DNA of 45,358 nt from Acinetobacter sp. HY1485 (GCF_027568475.1 NZ_JANKZG010000012.1:1-45358), one strand, 5' to 3'. Positions 26,823 to 35,292 are shown, counted from the first letter of the stretch. The notes: generated by a model not told the origin, from the sequence alone. Numbers and translations: made by a program.

Positions 26823-27209
26823 TTAACGTTTAGAGAATTGAGGACGCTTACGTGCTTTACGTAAACCAAGTTTCTTACGTTCAACTTCACGAGCATCACG
26901 AGTAACGAAACCAGCTTGACGAAGAGCAGGTTTTAAAGTCTCATCAGATGCGATAAGTGCACGAGTAATACCGTGACGGATTGCACCAGCTTGACCACCG
27001 ATACCACCACCTTTAACAGTGATGTAAAGGTCATATTTACCAGTTGCTTCTAAAAGTTCTAGAGGTTGACGAACAACCATTTGAGCAGTTTCACGACCGA
27101 AATATTGCTCTAAAGAACGATTGTTAATTACGAGTTTACCAGTACCAGCTGACAAGAAAACACGTGCAGTTGCGGTCTTACGGCGACCTGTACCATAATT
27201 AGTAGCCAT
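26823..27209 (-). CDS. rpsI: 30S ribosomal protein S9
   Basis: The 128-residue protein has [16 protein letters not shown] at the start, [16 protein letters not shown] near 65-80, and the conserved C-terminal tail RKRPQFSKR, whose last residues contact P-site tRNA. Second gene of the conserved rplM-rpsI pair, 12 bases downstream of rplM. Confidence 0.98.
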   Translation of the reverse strand: MATNYGTGRRKTATARVFLSAGTGKLVINNRSLEQYFGRETAQMVVRQPLELLEATGKYDLYITVKGGGIGGQAGAIRHGITRALIASDETLKPALRQAGFVTRDAREVERKKLGLRKARKRPQFSKR

Positions 27210-27221
27210 GTGCTGTATCCC

Positions 27222-27650
27222 TTAGATGTCCAAAACTTGTGGCTGTTGAGCAGTATGAGGGTGCTCGCTACCAGCATACACTTTCATCTTCTTGATCATT
27301 GCATAACCAAGAGGACCTTTTGGCAACATGCCTTTAACAGCGCGTTGTAAGATCTCTTCAGGTTTGTGAGCAACTAATTTTTCAAAATTAGTTTCTTTTA
27401 AACCGCCTGGGAATTCAGTGTGGCGATAGTATTTTTTGTCTTGCGACTTTTTACCAGTTACGTGAACATTTTCAGCGTTGATTACAACGATGTAATCACC
27501 AGTGTCTACGTGTGGAGTAAAAGATGTCTTGTGCTTACCGCGTAAACGACGAGCAATTTCAGTCGCTAAACGACCAAGAGTTTTACCAGAAGCATCAACA
27601 ACGTACCAGTCGTGTTGAACTTCAGCTGGCTTCGCGCTGAGAGTTTTCAT
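27222..27650 (-). CDS. rplM: 50S ribosomal protein L13
   Basis: The 142-residue protein starts [34 protein letters not shown] and [16 protein letters not shown] (here [12 protein letters not shown]) and GMLPKGPLG are L13 landmarks. ATG 27650 agrees with the family N-terminus; an ATG at 27659 (MKFMKT) is the alternative, but the AGG before it is too close. A hairpin and promoter upstream fit an L13 autoregulatory leader as described in E. coli. Confidence 0.97.
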   Translation of the reverse strand: MKTLSAKPAEVQHDWYVVDASGKTLGRLATEIARRLRGKHKTSFTPHVDTGDYIVVINAENVHVTGKKSQDKKYYRHTEFPGGLKETNFEKLVAHKPEEILQRAVKGMLPKGPLGYAMIKKMKVYAGSEHPHTAQQPQVLDI

Positions 27651-27673
27651 GAACTTCATACCTATTATAGTTG

Positions 27674-27698
27674 GTTTGGACAAAAAAGCCGTCCAAAC
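27674..27698 (-). promoter_or_regulatory. Candidate L13 autoregulatory leader hairpin
   Basis: GTTTGGAC and GTCCAAAC form a perfect 8-bp stem around a 9-base U-rich loop (GGCTTTTTT on the minus strand), about 23 bases before the rplM ATG. Similar hairpin leaders bind L13 in other gammaproteobacteria to repress the operon; equivalence here is inferred. Confidence 0.6.
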
Positions 27699-27711
27699 AA
27701 AAGGAGTGCAG

Positions 27712-27740
27712 ATTTTATATGATATTGTGGTAAATCACAA
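27712..27740 (-). promoter_or_regulatory. rplM-rpsI promoter
   Basis: On the minus strand -35 TTGTGA (27735-27740) and -10 TAAAAT (27712-27717) are 17 bases apart. Start predicted near 27705, so the hairpin at 27674-27698 is the first structure of the mRNA. Confidence 0.65.
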
Positions 27741-27830
27741 TCATCTGATTGAATAAATTCGCCTTAAAGAAAAATATCAAATGAAAGCAGAAGACTCTTT
27801 AAAATACTTTTAGTAACTACTTTATATACC

Positions 27831-28082
27831 TTTTATTTTTTAGGGATACTTGGAATCAGGTAGGGTTATAAAAGCGTGGACGTTGGACTCGTGTTTGTCT
27901 ATGCAAGTATAATTTATATTCCTATTGGTGACAGTATGAAATTTCTACCTTTTCATATTTATAAAAAGAAAAAAAGTATATTAGTTTGATTATTCGTTGT
28001 TATGTGTATAGGAACAGGAGTTTCTGAATATTTGCATCATATAGGTGTGTTACATTCAATGATAAGTTTTAATTTAAGATAG
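27831..28082 (+). pseudogene. Degraded ORF, membrane-protein-like remnant
   Basis: This fills most of the 440-base gap between rplM and pdxA. One plus-strand frame reads as a hydrophobic protein, broken by TAG at 27861 and TGA at 27987, and ends at TAG 28080. Pieces include SVDVGLVFVYASIIYIPIGD and FVVMCIGTGVSEYLHHIGVL, the second resembling the helix after the basic stretch in VanZ-like proteins. Composition is more AT-rich than the neighbours. Frame continuity over three blocks suggests a decayed gene rather than random sequence, but the family is a guess. Confidence 0.4.
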
Positions 28083-28090
28083 TTCATAAG

Positions 28091-29062
28091 ATGAAACCGT
28101 TATATATAACGTCGGGTGAGCCTGCAGGTATTGGTCCTGATATTTGTTTGAGTCTTGCACAGCGCCAAGATGTACGTCCTATTGTGGTTTTGGCAGATAA
28201 AAATCTTCTTGTTAAACGTGCACAAAGGTTAAATTTAGACATTAATTTGATTGATTATGTTGGACAAGTAAATCCTTCTGCCATAAATAGCTTATATGTG
28301 GAGCATATAGATTTACCTTGTGAGGTGGTGGATGGTGAGCTTAATCCACAAAATTCGGTTTATGTATTAGAACAGCTTAAGCGCTCGGGTGAATATGCAC
28401 TGACAGGAAAAAGTGTAGGGATCGCAACTGCACCGGTGCAAAAGTCTGTGATTAATGAAGCAGGTATTGGTTTTAGTGGGCATACAGAATTTTACCAAGA
28501 GCTTGCACAGGTTGAGCAAGTGGTAATGATGCTTGCAACTAAAAATTTACGTGTTGCACTAGTGACCACACATTTACCACTACGTGATGTATCAGATGCG
28601 ATTACAAAAGAACGTTTGGTACAAGTAATTGATATTTTGCTCCATGATTTAAGAGCAAAATTTCAAATTAAACAACCCAAAGTTTTGGTATGTGGACTTA
28701 ATCCGCATGCAGGTGAAAATGGTTATTTAGGGCATGAAGAAATTGATGTCATTAATCCTGTATTACAGCAGTATCAACAGCAAGGTGAAGATATCAGTTT
28801 ATGTTTACCTGCTGATACGTTATTTACACCAACCCATTTAAAAAATGCGGATGCTGTTTTGGCAATGTATCATGATCAGGGCTTACCTGTGTTAAAATCG
28901 CAAGGGTTTGGTGAAGCCATTAATATTACGTTAGGTTTACCGTTTATTCGTACTTCGGTAGATCATGGCACTGCACTTTCTTTAGCAGGAACAGGGCAAG
29001 CGCAAAGCTCAAGTTTACATGTTGCTGTTGATTTAGCATTACATCTTGCTCAGTCTATTTAG
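28091..29062 (+). CDS. pdxA: 4-hydroxythreonine-4-phosphate dehydrogenase
   Basis: The 323-residue enzyme oxidises 4-phosphohydroxy-L-threonine in pyridoxal phosphate synthesis. SGEPAGIGPDICLSLAQ at the start, GFSGHTEFY near 130, the metal His in VTTHLPLRDV near 158, CGLNPHAGENGYLG near 205 and YHDQGLPVLKSQGF near 262 are diagnostic. ATG 28091 directly follows the degraded ORF. First gene of pdxA-rsmA-apaH, as in E. coli but without surA before it or apaG in the middle. Confidence 0.96.
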   Translation: MKPLYITSGEPAGIGPDICLSLAQRQDVRPIVVLADKNLLVKRAQRLNLDINLIDYVGQVNPSAINSLYVEHIDLPCEVVDGELNPQNSVYVLEQLKRSGEYALTGKSVGIATAPVQKSVINEAGIGFSGHTEFYQELAQVEQVVMMLATKNLRVALVTTHLPLRDVSDAITKERLVQVIDILLHDLRAKFQIKQPKVLVCGLNPHAGENGYLGHEEIDVINPVLQQYQQQGEDISLCLPADTLFTPTHLKNADAVLAMYHDQGLPVLKSQGFGEAINITLGLPFIRTSVDHGTALSLAGTGQAQSSSLHVAVDLALHLAQSI

Positions 29063-29077
29063 TATTTGGAATTTTTT

Positions 29078-29890
29078 ATGTATCAAATTAATGCCCTCAA
29101 CCCTAAAGAAGAAGGGCATCATACACGTAAGCGTTTTGGTCAGAACTTTTTACATGATCAGCGTGTGATTGCTAAAATTGTACGTGCCGTAAACCCGCGT
29201 CCGGGCGAAAATATTGTGGAAATTGGTCCGGGTTTGGCAGCATTAACATCGCCATTAATTGGTGAGTGTGATGCCTTGACTGTGGTTGAGCTTGACCGTG
29301 ATTTAGCAGCAGGTTTACCCGGACGAGTGCCATATCCTGAGCGTTTAACCATTGTAGAAGCAGATGCGTTGAAGTTTGACTTTAATGAACTGTTTAAAGA
29401 AGACAAACCGCTACGTGTTGTAGGTAATTTACCATACAACATTTCTACACCACTTTTGTTTCATCTCTTAGAGTTTGGTGGCAAGGTGCAAGATATGCAC
29501 TTTATGCTTCAAAAAGAAGTGGTTGACCGTATTACTGCAAGCCCAAATACAAAAGAATATGGGCGTTTATCGGTCATGATTCAGTATTATTGTAAGCCGA
29601 CATTTTTATTTGAAGTACCACCGGGGTCTTTTAACCCACCACCAAAAGTAACGAGTGCAGTGTTTCGCTTAATACCCTATGCGGATAAACCAATTGTGGC
29701 AAACAATGAAAAGGCTTTGGCACGTTTAGTTTCTCATGTATTTACGCAACGTCGTAAAACTTTGCGTAACAGCCTTAAAGGTATGATTAGTGAAGATGCA
29801 TTTGAGCTAACAGGTATTAGTCCAATGGCACGTCCTGAAACACTGACGTTAGCACAATTTGTGGCGTTATCTGACCAAATGGTGAGGTAG
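29078..29890 (+). CDS. rsmA: 16S rRNA dimethyladenosine transferase (RsmA/KsgA)
   Basis: The 270-residue SAM-dependent methyltransferase dimethylates two adjacent adenosines in the 3' hairpin of 16S rRNA. KRFGQNFLHD, VEIGPGLAALTSPL (SAM motif), VVGNLPYNISTPLL (catalytic NLPY) and FNPPPKVTSAV are all present. Loss in other bacteria gives kasugamycin resistance. ATG 29078 has GGA 7 bases before it; an upstream TTG at 29066 is unlikely. Starts 15 bases after the pdxA stop. Confidence 0.97.
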   Translation: MYQINALNPKEEGHHTRKRFGQNFLHDQRVIAKIVRAVNPRPGENIVEIGPGLAALTSPLIGECDALTVVELDRDLAAGLPGRVPYPERLTIVEADALKFDFNELFKEDKPLRVVGNLPYNISTPLLFHLLEFGGKVQDMHFMLQKEVVDRITASPNTKEYGRLSVMIQYYCKPTFLFEVPPGSFNPPPKVTSAVFRLIPYADKPIVANNEKALARLVSHVFTQRRKTLRNSLKGMISEDAFELTGISPMARPETLTLAQFVALSDQMVR

Positions 29891-29891
29891 A

Positions 29892-30746
29892 ATGATAAAA
29901 GCGAAGCGTTACAACTATATTATTGGCGATTTACAGGGATGTTTTGAAAGTTTAAAACAACTTCTGAAAAAAATTGCATTTGATCCTACGCAAGATTTTA
30001 TTTGGTTTGCAGGAGACTTAGTTGCGCGTGGGGAAAACTCACTAAAAACGCTTCGTTTAGTTAAACAGTTATGCGAACAAGGTGCTGCTGCAACTGTTTT
30101 AGGTAATCATGATTTAACATTAATTGCCTGTGCGCGTGGATTTAAAAAAGTAAATCCTAAAGATAAAATAGATGACATCTTAAATGCACCAGATTGTAAT
30201 GAGTTGATTGATTGGTTATGTTGTCAACCTTTGTGTTTGTTTCCTAATCAAAATACAATTTTAACGCATGCAGGCGTGCCTTGTATTTGGACAGCACAGC
30301 AAACGCAAACATATGCTGAGGAAGTGAGCCAAGTTTTAAAATCGTCAAAACGAGATCATTTTTTAAAGCATATGTATGATACTGCTCCCACAGTATGGTC
30401 AGAGCAGTTAATAGGCAATAAACGCTATCGAACGATTGTTAATTATTTAACACGCATGCGATTAACATCTAATTTGGGTGAGCTTGAGTTTAGCTTTAAA
30501 GACAGTTTAGATGAACCAATGCCAAACGGCTTTGCGCCGTGGTTTACGTTTGCAAGCCCAACAGCTAAAACACATCAAATATTTTTTGGGCATTGGGCAG
30601 CTTTACAAGGTCAAACCGTTAGCCCAAAAATTCAGAATGTAGATGGAGGCTGTGTGTGGGGTGGGCAACTCATTGCATATTGTTTAGAGCATCAATCTTG
30701 TTTAAACCAAACCTGTGTACGCCCTAGCATTGATGTGCCTATATAA
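29892..30746 (+). CDS. apaH: Symmetrical bis(5'-nucleosyl)-tetraphosphatase
   Basis: The 284-residue calcineurin-like phosphoesterase hydrolyses Ap4A to two ADP and also decaps Np4-capped RNA. The metal motifs are GDLQGCFE (residues 12-19), FAGDLVARGENSL near 38-50 and LGNHDLTLIA near 70-79, with HAGVP and GHWAALQG later. The canonical GDLVxRGxxS is intact. ATG 29892 is 1 base after the rsmA stop. Its last 55 bases overlap the convergent DUF2147 gene. Confidence 0.95.
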   Translation: MIKAKRYNYIIGDLQGCFESLKQLLKKIAFDPTQDFIWFAGDLVARGENSLKTLRLVKQLCEQGAAATVLGNHDLTLIACARGFKKVNPKDKIDDILNAPDCNELIDWLCCQPLCLFPNQNTILTHAGVPCIWTAQQTQTYAEEVSQVLKSSKRDHFLKHMYDTAPTVWSEQLIGNKRYRTIVNYLTRMRLTSNLGELEFSFKDSLDEPMPNGFAPWFTFASPTAKTHQIFFGHWAALQGQTVSPKIQNVDGGCVWGGQLIAYCLEHQSCLNQTCVRPSIDVPI

Positions 30747-31132
30747 CCACGAAGTTGAAGTTGTTTGTGGTTGGCACTGATTTTACCTTTAAGGTCATAC
30801 ATTTTTCCTGTAAGTGGATCAATAATTCTACCACCTTCATAAATACCAGGTTTTGTTTCCTTTAAGTTATGAATAAGATCTAAGCCAATAATAGGTTGAT
30901 TGGTATAAGGTGCAGGACACTTAACACAAGTTTCCTTAGGTTTATAACCTTCGCGCGGTGTTACTTTAAGAATTTTACCTGTATATAAACCTGCTTTATC
31001 TTTAGTAAGTTCGATCATGGCTTTAGATGAACCTGTTTTATCATCAAATTGTTTCCAAACTCCAGAAATGTCTTCTGCACAAGCAGTATGCGTAATGAAA
31101 GCAACTAAGAGAGCCATATATTTAAAATTCAT
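30692..31132 (-). CDS. DUF2147 family secreted protein
   Basis: The 146-residue protein has a Sec signal peptide (about 1-19, ending TACA) and a DUF2147 beta-rich domain. DISGVWKQFDDKTG at the mature start, TGKILKVTPREG near 50 and two Cys in ETCVKCPAPY near 66-72 are family features. GGRIIDPLTGKMYDLKGKI near 107 completes the fold. DUF2147 proteins are periplasmic with no assigned activity. ATG 31132 has AAGGA 8 bases upstream. The 55-base antisense overlap with apaH is real, since both C-termini fit family length. Confidence 0.85.
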   Translation of the reverse strand: MNFKYMALLVAFITHTACAEDISGVWKQFDDKTGSSKAMIELTKDKAGLYTGKILKVTPREGYKPKETCVKCPAPYTNQPIIGLDLIHNLKETKPGIYEGGRIIDPLTGKMYDLKGKISANHKQLQLRGYIGTSMLGRTQVWFKQD

Positions 31133-31210
31133 TTTATATCCTTGATAAAACATATTATTTTATGGCGGTTATTTAAACATCAATAATTATAAAAATACAT
31201 CAGGTTTTAA

Positions 31211-31235
31211 TAAAAAACCACGCTATTGCGTGGTT
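31211..31235 (-). terminator. hflX terminator
   Basis: On the minus strand AACCACGC, loop AATA and GCGTGGTT are followed by TTTTTATTA. It overlaps the last codon of hflX. Confidence 0.85.
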
Positions 31236-32559
31236 AAAGTTCGAATTCTTCTAAAGGTCGCTCAAATTGTATTGCCCGTTCGCCTAAAATCTCGTCTAAA
31301 GGTAAGTGCAGTTGTCTTACAATTTGTTCAAGTTTAGAGGGCGCAATAATCACACGTAAATTTAGATTACCTTCATCGTCATAGGCTTCGTTTTGAATGA
31401 CGTTGAGTTCGTATAAACGTGTTCTCAATTTACCGTAGGCAGGTTTTAACACTAAATCGAAAGTCTGAATTTGCCCAACTAAACATTCTTGGACTGCTTG
31501 ACGTAATTTATCTAGTCCCACGCCTGAATGTGCAGAAACATAAACCCGATCTGGCAAGTTAGGTTGTGCATAAATAATTTTAGCATCTTCGCCTGATTGA
31601 TCAATTTTATTATATACACGTAAAACAGGCACATCTGCACCAATTTCTTTAAGTACACTTTCAACGGCTTCGATTTGCTCTAAAACATCAGGGCTACTGC
31701 TATCAATTACATGGAGCAGTAAGGTTGCTTCTAATGTTTCTTCTAATGTTGCTTTAAAAGATTCAACCAATGAGTGTGGAAGATCACGTACAAAACCGAC
31801 TGTATCTGCAAGTACAAGTGCTCCAATCCCATCCCAATTTAAACGGCGTAACGTTGGGTCAAGTGTCGCAAATAGCTGATCTGCGGCATAAACCTCGCTT
31901 TGCGCTAGAATATTAAATAATGTTGATTTACCTGCATTGGTATAACCGACTAGCGATACCGTTGGGATATCCGCTTTTTGACGGGCAGCACGTCCTTGAA
32001 TACGAGTTTGATGAACTTTATCGAGTTTACTTTGTAATTGAGTCATGCGTACACGTAGTAAACGGCGGTCAGTTTCTAACTGAGATTCACCTGGTCCACG
32101 TAAACCAATACCACCTTTTTGACGCTCTAAATGTGTCCAACCGCGAACTAAACGAGTTGATAGGTGTTCAAGCTGTGCAAGTTCAACTTGCAATTTACCT
32201 TCATGCGTACGGGCGCGTTGAGCAAATATATCTAAAATTAAACCTGTACGGTCAATGACACGGCATTTTAATATTTTTTCTAAGTTACGTTCTTGTCCGG
32301 GAGAAAGAGAATGATCAAAGATGACCAATTCTACTTCTAAGTCGTGAACAAGCGTTGCAATTTCTTCGGCTTTGCCTGAACCAATAAAGAGTTTTGGATC
32401 TGGTTTGATCCGTTGTGCAGTGATATGTTCTAAAATTTCTGCACCTGCAGATTTAGCTAAAAGTTGAAATTCTTCGCCATCAAGATCTTTAAGCATTTGG
32501 ACAGTTACACTGACGAGAATTGCGCGTTCACCACCTTGATGTCGATCAAAATATTCCAC
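31234..32559 (-). CDS. hflX: Ribosome-associated GTPase HflX
   Basis: The 441-residue protein has an N-terminal HflX domain (FIGSGKAEE near 58, FDHSLSPGQERNLEK near 82, GPGESQLETDRR near 155) and a GTPase domain: G1 GYTNAGKSTLF near 205, G3 DTVGF near 253, G4 NKID near 319. HflX splits stalled ribosomes under heat stress and participates in antibiotic tolerance. The start is GTG 32559 with a weak ribosome site. It is often downstream of hfq; here a 45-residue protein gene lies 38 bases upstream instead. Confidence 0.95.
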   Translation of the reverse strand: MEYFDRHQGGERAILVSVTVQMLKDLDGEEFQLLAKSAGAEILEHITAQRIKPDPKLFIGSGKAEEIATLVHDLEVELVIFDHSLSPGQERNLEKILKCRVIDRTGLILDIFAQRARTHEGKLQVELAQLEHLSTRLVRGWTHLERQKGGIGLRGPGESQLETDRRLLRVRMTQLQSKLDKVHQTRIQGRAARQKADIPTVSLVGYTNAGKSTLFNILAQSEVYAADQLFATLDPTLRRLNWDGIGALVLADTVGFVRDLPHSLVESFKATLEETLEATLLLHVIDSSSPDVLEQIEAVESVLKEIGADVPVLRVYNKIDQSGEDAKIIYAQPNLPDRVYVSAHSGVGLDKLRQAVQECLVGQIQTFDLVLKPAYGKLRTRLYELNVIQNEAYDDEGNLNLRVIIAPSKLEQIVRQLHLPLDEILGERAIQFERPLEEFEL

Positions 32560-32597
32560 TGATATAAGTACTCACTTTTTAAATTTATAGCCTGCAC

Positions 32598-32735
32598 TTA
32601 TGACATCGTAAAAATTTTACTTAGTCCAATAAGTGCGCCTGAATATAAAATAGCACAACCCACAATAGTTCTTAAGTGTGAAAATGCGTGTTGTGACAAA
32701 GTTTTGTTTTCAATATGTTGTAATGTCTTCATCAT
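32598..32735 (-). CDS. Small membrane protein upstream of hflX (45 residues)
   Basis: This gene is not recognised. The frame begins with two adjacent ATG codons (32735, 32732) behind a perfect AAGGAG at 4 and 7 bases, the best ribosome site in this region. The product has a polar N-terminus (KTLQHIENKTLSQHAFSHLR) and one hydrophobic helix, TIVGCAILYSGALIGLSKIF, and ends TMS. A single-pass inner-membrane microprotein is likely. The start region lies in a 12-bp palindrome. It is 38 bases upstream of hflX on the same strand, so co-transcription is likely. Small regulatory membrane proteins often look like this; a partner is unknown. Confidence 0.65.
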   Translation of the reverse strand: MMKTLQHIENKTLSQHAFSHLRTIVGCAILYSGALIGLSKIFTMS

Positions 32736-32774
32736 AAATCTCCTTAATATGAGTCTTATTTTAGGAGATTTATG
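32733..32774. repeat. 12-bp perfect inverted repeat over the small-protein start
   Basis: CATAAATCTCCT (32733-32744) and AGGAGATTTATG (32763-32774), spacer 18. Each arm carries AGGAG and an ATG, facing outward, so both strands have a ribosome site plus start: minus for the 45-residue protein, plus for a 17-codon frame (32772-32825). It is either an RNA hairpin that hides the ribosome site or a DNA operator. A possible minus-strand -10 (TAAAAT) lies inside. Confidence 0.7.
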
Positions 32775-32815
32775 TGTTTAAATGAAATTGAGAATTATTA
32801 TTGTTTTGTTCGGAA

Positions 32816-32844
32816 TTTTGAATAATTGTCTAAAAAGGTATAAT
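32816..32844 (+). promoter_or_regulatory. Promoter of the PlsC-like acyltransferase gene
   Basis: Perfect -10 TATAAT at 32839-32844 with a weak -35 TTTTGA 17 bases before. The start near 32851 leaves a short leader. Confidence 0.55.
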
Positions 32845-32873
32845 GCGATCTATCTTTTTACGTTGAAATTTTT

Positions 32874-33659
32874 ATGACAGCACAGAAAAAAGGTTTATCA
32901 CGCTTACTACATTATACAAAAAAAGTAGGCAGTAGCATTGGTGCGATTGGGGCAGGGTTTTATACCGTTTATCGTTATGGTTTATATAAAGAACCAAATA
33001 ATCCAAATAATACACAGTATGTTCAAAAATATTGCCGTCATTTATGCAAAGTATTTAATGTTGAATTGCAAGTACACGGAGAAACAGCACACAACACGCC
33101 TGCACTTTGGGTGAGTAATCATGTGTCTTGGTTAGATATTCCCGTGTTAGGTGCAGGTGCGCGTGTCTTTTTCTTAGCAAAAGCGGAAATTGCCTCTTGG
33201 CCACTCTTAGGTAAGTTGGCTAAAGGTGGAGGTACATTGTTTATCAAACGTGGTTCGGGGGATTCAAGCCGTGTGCGGGAACAAATTACAGCGTTTTTAA
33301 AACAAGACACGCCTGTTTTATTCTTTCCTGAAGCCACCACAACTGATGGAACTTATATTAAAAAAATTCATGGGCGTTTATTGGCATCTGCCATAGATGC
33401 ACAAAAACCTGTGCAAATTGCACTACTCTGTTATGTCAATCAAGATGGAAAACTAGACGATGTAACACCGTATGTAGGAGATTTATCGCTTGCACAGCAT
33501 ATATTTAATGTTTTAGAAATGCCAAAAGTGATTGTGCACATGATGTGTCTGCCACAAATTTCGGTTGAAGGACATACGTTAGAGTCTTTAACAGAAACAG
33601 TGCAAACTGCCATGCAAAATGGTCTTAAAGATTTGCATCAATTGGTACTCAAGGCATGA
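32874..33659 (+). CDS. 1-acyl-sn-glycerol-3-phosphate acyltransferase family protein
   Basis: The 261-residue PlsC-family acyltransferase has motif I NHVSWLD near 82-88 (the HxxxxD catalytic pair), motif II around FIKRGSGDSSR near 124, and motif III LFFPEATTTDGT near 150. One hydrophobic stretch near the N-terminus (IGAIGAGFYTVY) may anchor it to the membrane. It likely acylates lysophosphatidate or another lysophospholipid; Acinetobacter genomes hold several such paralogues, so I do not assign plsC. It ends 1 base before the convergent phospholipase D gene. Confidence 0.87.
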   Translation: MTAQKKGLSRLLHYTKKVGSSIGAIGAGFYTVYRYGLYKEPNNPNNTQYVQKYCRHLCKVFNVELQVHGETAHNTPALWVSNHVSWLDIPVLGAGARVFFLAKAEIASWPLLGKLAKGGGTLFIKRGSGDSSRVREQITAFLKQDTPVLFFPEATTTDGTYIKKIHGRLLASAIDAQKPVQIALLCYVNQDGKLDDVTPYVGDLSLAQHIFNVLEMPKVIVHMMCLPQISVEGHTLESLTETVQTAMQNGLKDLHQLVLKA

Positions 33660-35252
33660 TTACATCATACCTTCTAAAGGTAACCATGAAATAAAGGTTA
33701 ATCCTGATTTTTGCCACCATGACATCCCTGGTTCTTTAGGAAAGATTTTAATTTGATTATTCTTTTCTCGAATCCATTCAATATTTTGCTCGGGCGTGAG
33801 TACAAGTTCATAACTATAATAAGTAATGTCGTGTGTCATGGTGTTATGAATAGTTTGCGCGAGTTGTGGGCTATCGAGTAATACGCCAATCTCCGAGTTA
33901 AGGCGAGATGAACGTGGGTCTAAATTAAAAGAACCAATAAATACTTGGTCGTCCATAGCCATCATTTTGGCATGCAAACTAGAACGGCTAAGGTCTTTTA
34001 AACTAATCTTTGCTTCTTTAGATAAAAGTTTAGTGTAAGGACCTAAAGCTTTAGCACCTAAAGCAGGTAAAAACTCATATAAATGGACACCACTTTCTAA
34101 AAGTGGTTGACGATATTTAGAATAAAATGCATGCACAAGCCATACATCATTGGCTTTAAATGAGTTGGTCAGTACGCGTACATTGACACCATTTTTTGCT
34201 AAAGAACCAAGCATGGTCGCACCTTGTTTTTCAGGTACAAAATAAGCTGAGATAATATCTAAATTATGATGTGGCACGTTCATGTGCTGGGTCAGCTGGG
34301 CTTGTAGATATTCCTCAGGAAGTGCAGTGCCATGAATTTTAGCAGGCGAATCTTTGACAATTTCGGCTTTGACCCAATCTAATTGTAAATTGTGATAAAG
34401 CCATTGATTAAAGGCATTGCCATGATTTGCAAGGTTTAAGTAGTTTTGTACCGTAATACGTTGGTAATGTGCCGTGAGTTGAGCTTTTAATTCTGGGTAA
34501 CGTAATGAATGTTGCCTTGGATTAACAATGTCTTTAACTGAATAAGCGTAGGTGTCATTCCAATAATCATCAAAAGAAGTTGAAATTTCATCTGCTGCTT
34601 TACCCACAAGCATGACATCCATATCAGAAAATTGATATTTATCACTGGTAAAAAAGTATTGATTACTCATGTTGCGACCACCAATAAGCGCAATTTGATG
34701 ATCTACAATAAAGCTCTTATTGTGCATACGGCGATTGATCCGTTTTAGATCAATGACCATATCTAAAGGACGGAAATTTCGAAATTTGTAAGGATTGTAT
34801 AGCTTTACTTCAATGTTAACATGTTGATTTAACGCCAATAAAATGCCTTCCATCTTTTTGGCATTATTGTCGTCAATTAATAGACGTACTTTAACGCCAC
34901 GGTCGGCAGCTCTGATGATTTCATATAAGGCCAATGCACCAATTTTATCGTTATCCCAAATGTAATATTGTAAATCAAGCGTTTTTTGGGCTTTATTGAT
35001 AAGACTTAATCGCGCTGCGATTGCTTCTAAAGGATCAAATAAAATATGGTAGCCTGTTAGTTCGGGGTTTTTATTCCGTAAGGGTGTGATAAGTTGTGCT
35101 AAATCGGTTTGAGATGTATCAATATCGGATACATAAGTCAGTTTTTGAGTGGTTTGATGGGGCAATGTACTGCATCCACCCAATGACAAGATTAGACCTA
35201 ATGCAATCAGGCTTTTTTTTAAACAAGAATGTTGTTTTTGATTTTTTGGCAT
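33660..35252 (-). CDS. Phospholipase D / cardiolipin synthase-like lipoprotein
   Basis: The 530-residue protein has a lipoprotein signal with lipobox LGGC near residues 24-27, so it is periplasmic and lipid-anchored. Two HKD motifs are present: MHNKSFIVDHQIALIGGRN near 182 and LHAKMMAMDDQVFIGSFNLD near 430. The layout matches ClsC/YmdC-type cardiolipin synthases and related PLD lipoproteins. Activity could be cardiolipin synthesis or phospholipid hydrolysis. ATG 35252 is chosen because the signal starts there; ATG 35261 and 35273 are in frame. Divergent from the metallophosphoesterase across 40 bases. The lipid theme continues from the adjacent acyltransferase. Confidence 0.88.
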   Translation of the reverse strand: MPKNQKQHSCLKKSLIALGLILSLGGCSTLPHQTTQKLTYVSDIDTSQTDLAQLITPLRNKNPELTGYHILFDPLEAIAARLSLINKAQKTLDLQYYIWDNDKIGALALYEIIRAADRGVKVRLLIDDNNAKKMEGILLALNQHVNIEVKLYNPYKFRNFRPLDMVIDLKRINRRMHNKSFIVDHQIALIGGRNMSNQYFFTSDKYQFSDMDVMLVGKAADEISTSFDDYWNDTYAYSVKDIVNPRQHSLRYPELKAQLTAHYQRITVQNYLNLANHGNAFNQWLYHNLQLDWVKAEIVKDSPAKIHGTALPEEYLQAQLTQHMNVPHHNLDIISAYFVPEKQGATMLGSLAKNGVNVRVLTNSFKANDVWLVHAFYSKYRQPLLESGVHLYEFLPALGAKALGPYTKLLSKEAKISLKDLSRSSLHAKMMAMDDQVFIGSFNLDPRSSRLNSEIGVLLDSPQLAQTIHNTMTHDITYYSYELVLTPEQNIEWIREKNNQIKIFPKEPGMSWWQKSGLTFISWLPLEGMM

Positions 35253-35292
35253 AAAATACATATAGGTAAACATGATCTGGATGAACGTATAG

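Noticed and set aside
27987..27989. In-frame TGA as selenocysteine codon in the rplM-pdxA remnant
   Set aside because: A second in-frame stop (TAG 27861) also interrupts the frame and no selenoprotein context exists; decay is simpler.
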